From the NCBI GenBank assembly GCA_029565685.1, contig JAKQNR010000021.1:62001-126000 (forward strand): a stretch of 64,000 nt of DNA, given 5' to 3'. This DNA comes from a bacterium. Its GTDB lineage: Bacteria; Zhuqueibacterota; Zhuqueibacteria; Residuimicrobiales; Residuimicrobiaceae. A program made the position numbers and the translations under genes. This document shows, one piece after another, positions 17,029 to 27,591 of the stretch (its first letter is position 1; each line of letters starts with the position of its first letter). Under the pieces are notes generated by a model. That model made no database searches, had not been told where the DNA came from, and saw nothing but the letters and a program-made list of their open reading frames with translations.

Positions 17029-18165
17029 ATGTCGGAAAGACTGTTTACTTCAGAATCAGTGACCGAAGGCCATCCAGACAAGGTTGCTGATCAGATTTCT
17101 GATGCGGTTTTGGATGCGGTGTACAAGGATGACCCCAAGGGCCGCGTAGCCTGTGAAACGTATGTGACCACCGGCTTGTGTCTGGTGGGCGGAGAAATCA
17201 CTACAGAAACCTATGCGGATATCCCGGGCATCGCCCGGCAGACGATCAAAGAGATCGGCTATACGAACGCGGACTTTGGATATGATTATAAAACCTGCTC
17301 CGTCATCACCACCATCGATCAGCAGTCGCCGGATATCGCCATGGGTGTGGATCGGGAAGGCGCTGGGGATCAGGGAATGATGTTCGGCTTTGCCATCGAC
17401 GAGACGCCGGAACTCATGCCGATGCCCATCGTCCTCGCCCACAAGCTGACCCGCCGTCTGGCCCAGGTGCGCAAAGAGGGAGGGATCCCCTATCTGCGTC
17501 CGGACGGCAAGTCCCAGGTGACCGTTAAATATATCGATGACAAACCGGCATTCGTCGATACGGTGGTTATTTCCACCCAACATGATCCAGACATCAGCAA
17601 TGCCCAGATTCGCGAAGACGTCATCAGCAAGGTGATCATGCCGGAAATGCCCAGCTCCATGGTCCCTGCCTCGGGCATCACCTTTCATGTCAATCCCACC
17701 GGCCGTTTCGTCATCGGCGGTCCTCAGGGCGACACCGGTCTCACCGGCCGCAAGATCATTGTGGATACCTATGGCGGTTTTGCCCGTCATGGCGGCGGCG
17801 CGTTTTCCGGCAAAGACCCGAGCAAAGTCGACCGTTCCGCCTGCTATGCCGCGCGCTATATCGCTAAAAATATCGTCGCCGCCGGTCTGGCCAGACGGTG
17901 TGAAATTCAACTGGCTTATGCCATCGGCGTGGCGGAACCGGTTTCCGTGTACGTCGATTCGTTCGGCACCGGCCAGATGCCTGATGAGGAGATCGTCAAA
18001 CTGGTGCGCAAAAATTTCAATCTGACGCCGCGCGGCATTATTGAAATGCTGGATCTGCGCCGGCCGATCTACAAGGACACCGCCTCCTATGGTCACTTTG
18101 GCCGTCTGGACAAGGATTTTTCCTGGGAACGTACAGACAAAGTTAAAGACCTGCAGCGCGGTTGA
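17029..18165 (+). CDS. metK: S-adenosylmethionine synthetase
   Basis: Makes S-adenosylmethionine from methionine and ATP. The sequence has the ATP-binding [18 protein letters not shown] with His15 and Asp17. It also has [12 protein letters not shown], the P-loop-like [17 protein letters not shown] and the C-terminal DFSWER. Length (378) is normal. ATG 17029 follows AAGGAGAG at a good distance. The 95 bases upstream show no recognisable SAM riboswitch. It sits directly before ahcY, which forms a methyl-cycle pair. SAM also supports the radical SAM enzymes elsewhere in this window. Confidence 0.96.
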   Translation: MSERLFTSESVTEGHPDKVADQISDAVLDAVYKDDPKGRVACETYVTTGLCLVGGEITTETYADIPGIARQTIKEIGYTNADFGYDYKTCSVITTIDQQSPDIAMGVDREGAGDQGMMFGFAIDETPELMPMPIVLAHKLTRRLAQVRKEGGIPYLRPDGKSQVTVKYIDDKPAFVDTVVISTQHDPDISNAQIREDVISKVIMPEMPSSMVPASGITFHVNPTGRFVIGGPQGDTGLTGRKIIVDTYGGFARHGGGAFSGKDPSKVDRSACYAARYIAKNIVAAGLARRCEIQLAYAIGVAEPVSVYVDSFGTGQMPDEEIVKLVRKNFNLTPRGIIEMLDLRRPIYKDTASYGHFGRLDKDFSWERTDKVKDLQRG

Positions 18166-18173
18166 GTCGGTGA

Positions 18174-20017
<1,844 letters not shown>

Positions 20018-20244
20018 GCTTGGCTCATCTTCAAACCGTTTTTCCCCGGGCTTTATGCTCAGGGCTTTGACCGTGTGATGATTTTTTCTTAACGCACGGT
20101 TGATTGATTCTGGCATCTTCGCATCGCTGCTGCACTTCCCATCCCATAGGTCCCTATCGCCGGCCTTTTCATCCGTCCATCCCTACATCCGCGGCCGGCA
20201 GGCTAAAGACAACACGCTCAACCTTTTGAAGAACGAGCAGCATC

Positions 20245-20896
20245 ATGCCCCGCAACTTTGTTTTTTTATTTCTTCTGCTGGTTGGAACCGTAACCGCCTC
20301 TTTTTCAGCGACCGGCTGCTTTAACGCCCGCGCCCTGGCCATGGCCGGCGCCGGCCTCAGCCTGAATGATCGAACGGTTCCAGCCAATCCTGCCCTGCTT
20401 GCGTTGAACGGCGAATAGCGCTGGAGACTTTCGCTCATGCAGATCGGCGGGCTGGCTGCCAACGACGCTTTGCGCAAAGGCCATTATGACCGCTATAACG
20501 GCGCATTTCTTGACCAAGCGGCGAAACAGGATCTGCTCAACGCCATTCCTGCCGCTGGTTTGGGCATCGATATCGGACTCGCTGCCGGTGTGGGTGCGGT
20601 TGGGCCTTGGCTGTGAATACAAAAACTGGCGCGTGGCCGTTGAACTGCTGCGCAGCAGCCGACGGACCGCATGGGCTGGTGACAAGACAGCGCTGGCAGC
20701 CGGTCAGAGTATCAGGCCAGTCGAGGGGTGCACCTGCGCGCGCCTGGGGGACCATCTATCGCCGGCCTTAACCGCGGGGTGGGTTTTGCGCTGGGTCTGA
20801 TGCGATGGGATATGGCTGTAATGCCTTTTTGCCGGGCTTGTCCCTAGCCAGCTCAAAGGCCTGGGGCTGGCCACCGGCATGACCTTTCAATTTTAA
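20245..20896 (+). pseudogene. Decayed outer-membrane beta-barrel gene (DUF5723-like)
   Basis: ATG 20245 opens a signal peptide (FVFLFLLLVGTVTASFS). It is followed by ARALAMAGAGLSLNDRTVPANPALLAL, typical (in two pieces) of FCB outer-membrane barrels. The frame hits TAG at 20416-20418, then continues as LSLMQIGGLAANDALRKG and YNGAFLDQAAKQDLLNAIPAAGL. It then shifts frame (LGLGCEYKNWRVAVELLRS) and ends in another frame with KGLGLATGMTFQF, a classical barrel C-terminus ending in Phe at 20896. About 217 codons remain where 400 or more are expected, so deletions and frameshifts are both present. The protein would not be made intact. Confidence 0.78.
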
Positions 20897-21116
20897 TGTG
20901 GCCGCAGGCCAAAGCTTGAGCGCGGCCGTGAAGGTAATCAACCCCTTCTTTCTGCAATGCCCGCTTTTTCTGCCAGCGAATGACGCCGTTCATGCTTTTA
21001 TTTATTTTGAAATCGCACCGCTTCGTGCCATCGGAGGGCGTGAAGAACAAGGAGTGAGGAATGAAGAACGGTTCATCTGCGGCGCTGCGTTGGCGGCAGC
21101 GGATGTGGGGATGAAT

Positions 21117-22262
21117 TTACAAAATGGTCCGAGTGAGCCCGATCTTTTCGTCCGTGTCCAACGCCTCTTTCTGCCACTGTTTTTTCAGCTTTTCAAAGAC
21201 CGCGCGCTGGGCGGCGTGGTTCTGGGCGGAGATCAATTTTTTATCCTTGTGCTGCAGGGCCAGAGGCGGCTGCGGCTCGGTGATCAGACGGTACAGGTCA
21301 GGGCGGCGCTCCAGACACAGCCGGGCGCGCATGTCCGCCACGCCGGTGATGGCGGTGCCAAAGCCATAGTCCGGCTGCAGCCACCCCTGCTGCGGCGAAA
21401 TGTAAGCGGTCAGCACCGTGTCGATATCATAGCCCGCGTCCGCGACCACCTGGCCCAGCGGATTGACGATGCAGCTGTGGCCGGGCGCATGGACGCCGGC
21501 GTTTTTCGCCGCAGCGATCCACATCACATGATCCGCTGCACGCACCTTGAGGGTGCTGAGGCCCAGATCCTCGGTCCAGCCGAAACCGCCGGTTGGATGA
21601 AAGAGCAGGTTCACGCCCTGCAGCGCATAGCAGGCGGTAATCTCTGGGAAGATCATATCGTAGCAAATAGCGATGCCGATTTTGCCGAAATCCGTGTTAA
21701 AGACCGGGTACGAATCGCCCGGCGTGCACACCCATGTTTCCGGCGCCGGCAATTGCACTTTCCGGTATCGTCCCTGCACACGACCCGAACGGTCGATCAA
21801 CACTGCGGTGTTGTAGCAGCGGTCGCCCTCTTTTTCGAAAAAGCAGGCGATGACATACATATTATATTTCTTCGCTGTACGGCCGAGGGCGTCGGTGAGC
21901 GGGCCGGGGATGGTCTCGCAGTGGTCGACGAAGCGCTGCGGGTGATCCAGGTCCATCATACAGGAATAGATGCCCAGGATATCCTCAGTAGTGCAGGCGA
22001 TATCGGATTTGCGTTCGCCGGCCAGCTGCAGCAGACGCAGAAGGTTCTCTTTGTTTTTATCGACCACCCCGCGGAGGTCCGCCGCACGAAAGCCGGGATG
22101 AAACGGATTGGCCGTGGCCGGACCGGCGACTGAGGCCGACTGCAGGAGGGAGACCACCGTTTTCGATTCGGTTCGTTTTTCCGCTGGTTCGGCGGTCAGG
22201 GGAGCCGCCGCGCCCGCCACCGCAGTGGCGGCCGCTGTGCTGAAAAAAGTCCGTCGGTTCAT
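21117..22262 (-). CDS. Tat-exported nitrilase-superfamily amidohydrolase
   Basis: Start ATG 22262 with GGAGG nine bases upstream; the N-terminus MNRRTFFSTAAATAVAGAAAP is a twin-arginine signal in two parts (NRRTFF plus the Ala-rich core). Nitrilase-family triad: Glu in CTTEDIL, Lys in RYRKVQLP and Cys in IAICYDMIFPE. About 380 residues in total. It ends in a charged helix (ALQHKDKKLISAQNH). The substrate is unknown. Its start lies 50 bases downstream of the PFK stop, in the same direction. It is distinct from the Sec-exported homologue at 9878-10840. Confidence 0.85.
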   Translation of the reverse strand: MNRRTFFSTAAATAVAGAAAPLTAEPAEKRTESKTVVSLLQSASVAGPATANPFHPGFRAADLRGVVDKNKENLLRLLQLAGERKSDIACTTEDILGIYSCMMDLDHPQRFVDHCETIPGPLTDALGRTAKKYNMYVIACFFEKEGDRCYNTAVLIDRSGRVQGRYRKVQLPAPETWVCTPGDSYPVFNTDFGKIGIAICYDMIFPEITACYALQGVNLLFHPTGGFGWTEDLGLSTLKVRAADHVMWIAAAKNAGVHAPGHSCIVNPLGQVVADAGYDIDTVLTAYISPQQGWLQPDYGFGTAITGVADMRARLCLERRPDLYRLITEPQPPLALQHKDKKLISAQNHAAQRAVFEKLKKQWQKEALDTDEKIGLTRTIL

Positions 22263-22311
22263 GTTCGAGATCCTCCACAAGCGGTGAGCGAAGCGCGGCG
22301 ATGCGGTGCAG

Positions 22312-23601
22312 CTATTTGCCCAGGTAGCCGAACCGTTTGATAAAAGTCGCGACATTCATGTTGCTGCCTTTAGCCAGAGAATGGATAAAGGCCTCATCTT
22401 CGAAATCCCGTTTTTCCAGACGAACCATGTAGCTGCGGGCGACCTGATAGGACTCGCTGGCCGTGTCGACCAGACGCACAGCGGTTTTTTTAGTGTTGGG
22501 ATCGATGATGTCTTTAAAATACAGCGGGATCAGCTTGCCGTTGTCCACGCAGATCATCGCGTTCTGTTTGTGGCGCGGATTCTTGCTGAGCAGGTAACGC
22601 ACGGCGTTGTAGCCCAGATCGCGCGTATATTCCTGATCAAAGGGAATGGGATCGGCGCAGCGCAGGACGTAGCCGATGTTGATGTCCACCAGTTGACGGC
22701 GATCGCCCCGTTTTTCGAACCGCCGTTCGATGTTGGATTTGATGATCTTGCCCAGATCGATCTCTGACAGCAGCGGATTGCCAAAATGGTCGTACTTGAA
22801 TTCGCCGCTGCGGTTCTTTTTCAACTCTTTCGGGTCCAGACGCAGGGCCACGCCTTCTGCGATGACCACCACGCCATGGTTGTGGCCCATGGCGCGGCGT
22901 TTGAGGATGGCGCCTTCGATCACGTCGCACACGGATTCGAGCGATATTTTTTTCTTCTGCGGAAACTCTTCAGAGATGATGGCCAGGGTGGCGCCGGCGG
23001 ATTTGGCGATGCCGAGGCCCAGGTGTCCGGCGCTGCGGCCCATGGCGACGACGATGTACCAGCGGTCTGTCGTACGGGCGTCTTCCATCAGGTTTTTAAC
23101 CAGCGTGGCGCCCAGATTGCGCGCGGTCTGATAGCCAAAGGTCGGAAGATTATTGGGCAGGGGCAGATCGTTGTCGATGGTCTTGGGCACATGGGCGAAT
23201 TTGATTTCGCCTTTGGCGGCGCGCGAAATCTCCACTGCGCCATAGGCGGTGTCGTCGCCGCCGATGGTGATCATGTAGCGAATGCCGAGAGATTTGAGAT
23301 GCTTGACCGCGTTGTCGACGCCGCCGGGTACTTTGGTCGGATTGGTGCGGGAGGTGAACAGAATGCTGCCGCCGTCAAAATGAATGCGGGAGACGTCGCT
23401 GATGCGCAGTTCGCGGACATGCGCGTTAAAATCATTTTCGCTTTCACGCACCAGCCATTTATATCCGTGCTGCAGTCCATAGACCGCGAGTTTGTTGCGG
23501 CGCGCTTCAATGGTGGCCGCTGCGATCACGCCGTTGATTCCCGGCGCCGGCCCACCGCCCACCAGGATCCCCAGATTGCCGGTGAAGGAATTATTCTTCA
23601 T
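22312..23601 (-). CDS. pfp: 6-phosphofructokinase, pyrophosphate-type by key residues
   Basis: Phosphorylates fructose 6-phosphate. The phosphoryl donor is read from two positions. Residues 114-118 are GGDDT, where ATP enzymes have GGDGS. Residues 139-145 are PKTIDND, where ATP enzymes have PGTIDND. Both the Asp and the Lys are the marks of PPi-dependent enzymes, so the reaction is probably reversible and works in glycolysis and gluconeogenesis. Other marks: GILVGGGPAPGINGVI and MGRSAGHLGLGIA. The length of 429 fits the long PPi family. It lies 51 bases from pheA, in the same direction. The donor assignment is by established residue rules, not by experiment. Confidence 0.87.
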   Translation of the reverse strand: MKNNSFTGNLGILVGGGPAPGINGVIAAATIEARRNKLAVYGLQHGYKWLVRESENDFNAHVRELRISDVSRIHFDGGSILFTSRTNPTKVPGGVDNAVKHLKSLGIRYMITIGGDDTAYGAVEISRAAKGEIKFAHVPKTIDNDLPLPNNLPTFGYQTARNLGATLVKNLMEDARTTDRWYIVVAMGRSAGHLGLGIAKSAGATLAIISEEFPQKKKISLESVCDVIEGAILKRRAMGHNHGVVVIAEGVALRLDPKELKKNRSGEFKYDHFGNPLLSEIDLGKIIKSNIERRFEKRGDRRQLVDINIGYVLRCADPIPFDQEYTRDLGYNAVRYLLSKNPRHKQNAMICVDNGKLIPLYFKDIIDPNTKKTAVRLVDTASESYQVARSYMVRLEKRDFEDEAFIHSLAKGSNMNVATFIKRFGYLGK

Positions 23602-23652
23602 ATTTTTTTCTCCTGTTTTGTGTGCAGGACGACGCAGGTTCAGGCCTTGTCG

Positions 23653-24504
23653 TCAAGCTTGTTCTCCATTGCCTGATGGATAAGAACCCAGCACTTTGAT
23701 AAAAGTAGTGATCTCTTCCAGATGACGAATGGCGTTGCGGCATTCCGGCATGCCCAGATGACCGGAAAAATCCAAATAAAAAATGTATTCCCAGGGCTTG
23801 TTGCGCATGGGGCGTGACTCTATTTTGCTCAGATCGATATCGCGCAGCGCAAAGACGCTCAGGCTCTTGAACAGAGCGCCGGCGATGTTTTTCATGGCAA
23901 AAACCACTGAGGTCTTGTTCGGCGTTCCCAACGGTTCCGGCTGTGGCGCGATCACCAGAAACCTGGTATAGTTCTCCGCCACATCCTGAATTTGTTCCGC
24001 CAGGATCTGCATTCGCAGATCCTGCGCAGCCCGGCGGCTGGCGATGGCGGCCGCGTCCTGGAGCTGTCGCTCTTTGATCATTCTGACGCTGCCGGCGGTG
24101 TCAAAGCTCGGGATCGCCTCCACCCCCTCCAGACCGGAGAGAAACAGCCGGCATTGTTCCAGCGCTTGGGGGTGGGAATAGATCTTTTTCACCGCTGCCA
24201 AATTTACGCCGAGGTTGGCGATCAGGGTCTGGTCGATTTTTAAGAACACCTCGCCGACGATGTGCAGGTTTTTTTCCAGCAGCAGGTCAAAATTACGGTG
24301 GATGCTGCCGGTCAGCGAGTTTTCTACTGGAATAAGGCCGTATCGGGCCGCTCCTTTTTCTACGCTTTCGAAAACCTGCTCAAAGGTGCGGTTCGGCAGG
24401 CATTGGCAGCGATCGTGGAACACTTTTTGCGCAGCCATCTCGCTGAAAGCATAATGATCGCCCTGAAAGGCGACCGTGACGACAGGTGAAAAAGTCTCTT
24501 TCAT
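23653..24504 (-). CDS. pheA: Prephenate dehydratase
   Basis: Converts prephenate to phenylpyruvate in phenylalanine synthesis. Start ATG 24504; the ~283 residues comprise the catalytic domain and a C-terminal ACT domain. Catalytic marks: VAFQGDHYAFSEMAA, IPVENSLTGSIHRN and the TRF triplet in ENYTRFLVIAP. The ACT domain has GALFKSL and the phenylalanine-binding ESRP motif, so feedback inhibition by Phe is likely. No chorismate mutase domain is present. A promoter with ideal spacing lies just upstream. Downstream is the PPi-PFK gene. Confidence 0.93.
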   Translation of the reverse strand: MKETFSPVVTVAFQGDHYAFSEMAAQKVFHDRCQCLPNRTFEQVFESVEKGAARYGLIPVENSLTGSIHRNFDLLLEKNLHIVGEVFLKIDQTLIANLGVNLAAVKKIYSHPQALEQCRLFLSGLEGVEAIPSFDTAGSVRMIKERQLQDAAAIASRRAAQDLRMQILAEQIQDVAENYTRFLVIAPQPEPLGTPNKTSVVFAMKNIAGALFKSLSVFALRDIDLSKIESRPMRNKPWEYIFYLDFSGHLGMPECRNAIRHLEEITTFIKVLGSYPSGNGEQA

Positions 24505-24528
24505 ATGATCCAAAAAAAAATGAACTGA

Positions 24529-24557
24529 AAAATAGGAATCTTGAGTGAAAAAAGCAA
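24529..24557 (-). promoter_or_regulatory. Promoter of the pheA-pfp operon
   Basis: On the minus strand TTGCTT (24552-24557) and TATTTT (24529-24534) are separated by 17 bases. The predicted start of RNA is about 18 bases before the pheA ATG, a short leader. Confidence 0.6.
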
Positions 24558-24637
24558 GATTTACCTGCTGGCCGCCCCCCTGACGTTTTTCGTCCGCTTG
24601 AGCGCCGGCCAGCGCCATGGCGACTGAGCAGCGTCGG

Positions 24638-25648
24638 TCAGGACGCTGCCGGCTGACGCGACTGGGAGTCAGGGTGCAGCATGCGCCAGGCATGCCGGCT
24701 GATGTCTGCTGCGCGGCGGCAGAGGAAGAAAAGCGGCAGAGCGAAAAAAGCGCCGGTGTAGCCGGCAAACACCAGGCCGGTAAAAAAGCACGCGAACAGC
24801 ACCGGCTTTCGCACATCGGGGCGGACGCTGCGCAACAACGGGTTGAGGAACAGGTATTTCATCAGCCAGAGTACGGCGAAACTGATGATCAAGCCGATGA
24901 ACGCCAGCAGCCCGCTCTGTTTCCAGGGCAAAAAGATCGACGTGAGCCCGGCTGCCCATGGCAGACCGATCAAAGGCGTCAGACTTCCAAGACCGAACAG
25001 CAGCGCCAGATCATAGCGGTGCGGAAACCCAAGCAGGCTGAGACTCAGCCACCAGCCGAGGGATAACATCAGGAACGATATCGCCTCTGCGGTCAAATAG
25101 CGCGCCACCTGATCCGGCAGCTCATAGAGAAACAGCACGCCCGGCTCGAACCATCGTGCCGGAATTTTTTTCAGAATCATCTTTCTGAGCAACGGTCCGA
25201 CGATTGCGGCCAGGGCGACCAAGCTGAAGGCCCAGGTCAGATATGAACGCTTGACAAAAAGGTGTTCGCTCACGCGCCGGCTGAAGGTCAGGATGGTCTG
25301 CTGCACTTGTTGCACATTGGTCTGCAGAACGCGCACGGCATCGGCGTTTTGCGGCAACGAAGCCCTCACCGCCATGCGGGGGGCCGCTGGTCTGAGCATG
25401 GGGTCAGGGAGGAGCCAGAGTACGGCGCAGATCAGCAGCAGGGGCCAGAGCGCATAGCGGGCTGCGGAGAAACCCCGGCGGAGCAGAGACAGCGTTGCGG
25501 AGAGCAGCATGGCCGGCAACAGGACAGGCGCCAATGCGGGAAAGAGCCGGTCAACGATCATGAGTAGAAACGCAATGGCGCTGAACAGACCGAGCTGCAC
25601 AGCCAGCTTGCCGCGATTCGATTTGTCCAGATTTATCTCAAAAGGCAT
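24638..25648 (-). CDS. AI-2E family transporter-like membrane protein
   Basis: ATG 25648 gives a 336-residue polytopic protein. Two hydrophobic pairs at the N-terminus (LFSAIAFLLMIVDRLFPALA) are followed by a soluble region of about 80 residues that contains a Gln-rich helix (NVQQVQQTILTFSRRVSEH). Then come at least five more membrane helices. The stretch FGLGSLTPLIGLPWAAGLTS resembles the loop-helix of AI-2E/PerM permeases. The substrate cannot be assigned. It starts 11 bases after the stop of the cyclic-nucleotide-domain gene, so the two are cotranscribed. It may be an efflux or regulatory partner of that protein. Confidence 0.6.
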   Translation of the reverse strand: MPFEINLDKSNRGKLAVQLGLFSAIAFLLMIVDRLFPALAPVLLPAMLLSATLSLLRRGFSAARYALWPLLLICAVLWLLPDPMLRPAAPRMAVRASLPQNADAVRVLQTNVQQVQQTILTFSRRVSEHLFVKRSYLTWAFSLVALAAIVGPLLRKMILKKIPARWFEPGVLFLYELPDQVARYLTAEAISFLMLSLGWWLSLSLLGFPHRYDLALLFGLGSLTPLIGLPWAAGLTSIFLPWKQSGLLAFIGLIISFAVLWLMKYLFLNPLLRSVRPDVRKPVLFACFFTGLVFAGYTGAFFALPLFFLCRRAADISRHAWRMLHPDSQSRQPAAS

Positions 25649-25659
25649 GCAACTATCTA

Positions 25660-26163
25660 CTATAAAAGGATGTTGGCTTGGTTCAACCGCGCGGTCAGAG
25701 CATGGAACTCTATTCTGGAATCGAGCCATTCCTGATAAATTTCCTGCTGCAGCGCAGTCAAGAGCTTGACCGTCAACGCGGGTTCTTTTTTCTGCAGCAT
25801 GAGAAAATCCTGCCGCACCAAAGCGAGCAGGATGCAGGGCTCCAGGGTCAGCGCGGTTTCCGGGTGCTGGTTTTCTTCCGGCCACAGCGCCGCTCGCCCC
25901 GCAGAACGCCCTGCGGTTACGACGGTCAGGCGGTGAATTTTGCCATCCTCCCCGCAGCGCTGCAGTGAAAGGGCGCCGCTTTTGAGCAGGTAAAAGCTGA
26001 CTGCCGGCGTGTCCTGGTTATAGACGGTCTGGTGTGCGGCCAGGTCCAGAGAATGGAGCAGACGGCTTAAACGGGTGAATTCGCTGCCAGTGAAACGGCG
26101 GAAGAGGGCAAAGGCCTCCTTGTCATCGGCATAGGGATGGGCGGATGGAGCGGTCACTTCCAC
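25660..26163 (-). CDS. Cyclic-nucleotide-binding-domain protein without DNA-binding domain
   Basis: A 167-residue protein made of one cNMP-binding-type beta-roll (AHQTVYNQDTPAVSFYLLKSG, in parts, then GALSLQ) and a C-terminal helical region (VKLLTALQQEIYQEWLDSR). There is no helix-turn-helix, so it is not a CRP-type transcription factor by itself. The usual phosphate-binding cassette is weak (TAGRSAGRAALWPEEN), so ligand binding is uncertain. GTG 26163 is taken; GTG 26157 would leave a better nine-base distance to the GGAG site. The promoter at 26186-26214 drives it together with the downstream permease. Confidence 0.72.
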   Translation of the reverse strand: MEVTAPSAHPYADDKEAFALFRRFTGSEFTRLSRLLHSLDLAAHQTVYNQDTPAVSFYLLKSGALSLQRCGEDGKIHRLTVVTAGRSAGRAALWPEENQHPETALTLEPCILLALVRQDFLMLQKKEPALTVKLLTALQQEIYQEWLDSRIEFHALTARLNQANILL

Positions 26164-26185
26164 GGTCTCCTATTTTCATTGACAA

Positions 26186-26214
26186 AATATAGGCAACAGC
26201 AACCAGAGTGTCAA
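26186..26214 (-). promoter_or_regulatory. Strong sigma70-type promoter of the cNMP-domain gene
   Basis: TTGACA (26209-26214) and TATATT (26186-26191) on the minus strand, exactly 17 bases apart. It is the same consensus as those before the M23 gene and the RpoD-type sigma factor gene. The predicted leader is only about 15 bases. Confidence 0.75.
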
Positions 26215-26271
26215 GATGAAAAGCTGTACGGCCGGCGCAACAACGCGGTCAAGGTGCGTTTTTTATTGATT

Positions 26272-26299
26272 TTGTCCTGTTTTTCTTGTACTTTACATT
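26272..26299 (+). promoter_or_regulatory. Possible promoter of the envC-like operon
   Basis: TTGTCC (26272-26277) and TACATT (26294-26299) on the plus strand are 16 bases apart, about 90 bases before the ATG at 26392. The intergenic stretch 26164-26391 thus carries divergent promoters. Confidence 0.4.
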
Positions 26300-26391
26300 T
26301 AAATCTGCTGGGGAGGATTAACCGCACAAAAGCGGTGTGGGCAAAGCGAGGAATCAAGAGTATCCTGAGGTTTAAAGGATCGGCGAGTGGG

Positions 26392-27591
26392 ATGAAGAGG
26401 TTTCATTTCAAACGGTTCGGGGTGGCCGCCTGGTTGGTATGCATGGCCTGGTCTGCTGCGTCTGGACAGGATGAGGTGAGCAGCAGAAAAAAAGAGCTGG
26501 CCGCTCTGCGGGAGCAAAGTGCTGCCTATGAGAAGGAACTGAAAAAGCAGAGCCGGGATGAAGCCGTTGAATTAAAGTATCTGGCTAATTTGAATAAAGA
26601 GATCGATCTGACCCGCAGTTATGTCACAGCATTGAATCGCGACTTGCGTCGTCTGGAGCAACAGGTGGGACGCCGCAGCCAGGAGATCGACGGCCTGGAG
26701 GCGGAGCGAGAGCGATTGCGCGAGGCGGTAAAAAAACGCGTGGTTCAATTTTACAAGCACAGGCGGGCGAAAGAGATAGAATGGCTGTTGAACATCCAGT
26801 CCTGGGACCAGCTTAAGGCGTGGATGAAATACGAAAAGCTGATCGCTGATAACGACCGCCGCAATCTGCAGGCGTTGCAGGACCGCAGTCAGGCGTTGCA
26901 GCGTGAGCAGAATTTTGTCCGCATCGAAATGTCGGAGAAGGAGCGCAGCCTGCAGGAAAAACGGCGCGAAGAGGCCCGCCTGCAGAGCAGCCTGCAAAAG
27001 CGGCAGGCGTTGTTGACCAATCTGCAGAAGAACAAAAAGCTGGTGCAGGCCCGGCTGGCGGAGATCAAAGCGTCGGAAAAAGAGATCGGCAACCTGATCG
27101 CACAGGCGGAAAAAGCGCGCAAAGCGCAAGCGAAGAAAAAGAGCAGACAGCCAGGGGGCGAGCCGGTGCAAGCGGTTGCATCGGGTCACCGGTTTTCCGA
27201 TTTAAAGGGCCGAATGAGCTGGCCCACCACCGGCACTATCGTCAGCCATTTCGGCCGTGAGCGCCACCCGGCGCTGAACACAGTGACAGAAAACCTCGGC
27301 ATCGAAATCAAAGCGCAGTTGGGCAATCCGGTGATTTCTGTGGACGACGGGGTGGTACAGACCATCACCTGGCAGCGCAGCCGCGGCAATATCATCATCA
27401 TCAGCCATGACAATGGATTTTATACCGTATACACCCATCTTCAGGACATCCGCGTGGCCGAGACCCAAACCGTGAAGCGTGGTCAGACCATCGGCACCGT
27501 GGGCGATACCGGCTCATTGATCGGGCCGGTGCTGCATTTTCAAATCTGGAAAAATACGACCAATCTGAACCCCGAGGAGTGGCTGGGGTGA
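26392..27591 (+). CDS. EnvC-like murein hydrolase activator (degenerate M23 domain)
   Basis: ATG 26392 is chosen because a signal peptide (FGVAAWLVCMAWSAASGQ) follows. About 230 residues of coiled coil rich in Lys, Glu, Gln and Arg lead to a C-terminal LytM/M23 domain (MSWPTTGTIVSHFG to HFQIWKNTTNLNPEEWL, in parts). In active M23 enzymes zinc is held by HxxxD and HxH. Here the first site reads ENLGIEI and the second VLHFQI, so ligands are missing. This is the pattern of EnvC/NlpD, which activate cell-wall amidases rather than cut the wall. It overlaps the next gene by four bases (GTGA). Confidence 0.85.
   Translation: MKRFHFKRFGVAAWLVCMAWSAASGQDEVSSRKKELAALREQSAAYEKELKKQSRDEAVELKYLANLNKEIDLTRSYVTALNRDLRRLEQQVGRRSQEIDGLEAERERLREAVKKRVVQFYKHRRAKEIEWLLNIQSWDQLKAWMKYEKLIADNDRRNLQALQDRSQALQREQNFVRIEMSEKERSLQEKRREEARLQSSLQKRQALLTNLQKNKKLVQARLAEIKASEKEIGNLIAQAEKARKAQAKKKSRQPGGEPVQAVASGHRFSDLKGRMSWPTTGTIVSHFGRERHPALNTVTENLGIEIKAQLGNPVISVDDGVVQTITWQRSRGNIIIISHDNGFYTVYTHLQDIRVAETQTVKRGQTIGTVGDTGSLIGPVLHFQIWKNTTNLNPEEWLG

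Noticed and set aside
20898-22133. Long plus-strand frame opposite the nitrilase gene
   Set aside because: It is the shadow of the minus-strand amidohydrolase, with no signal, motif or ribosome site of its own.
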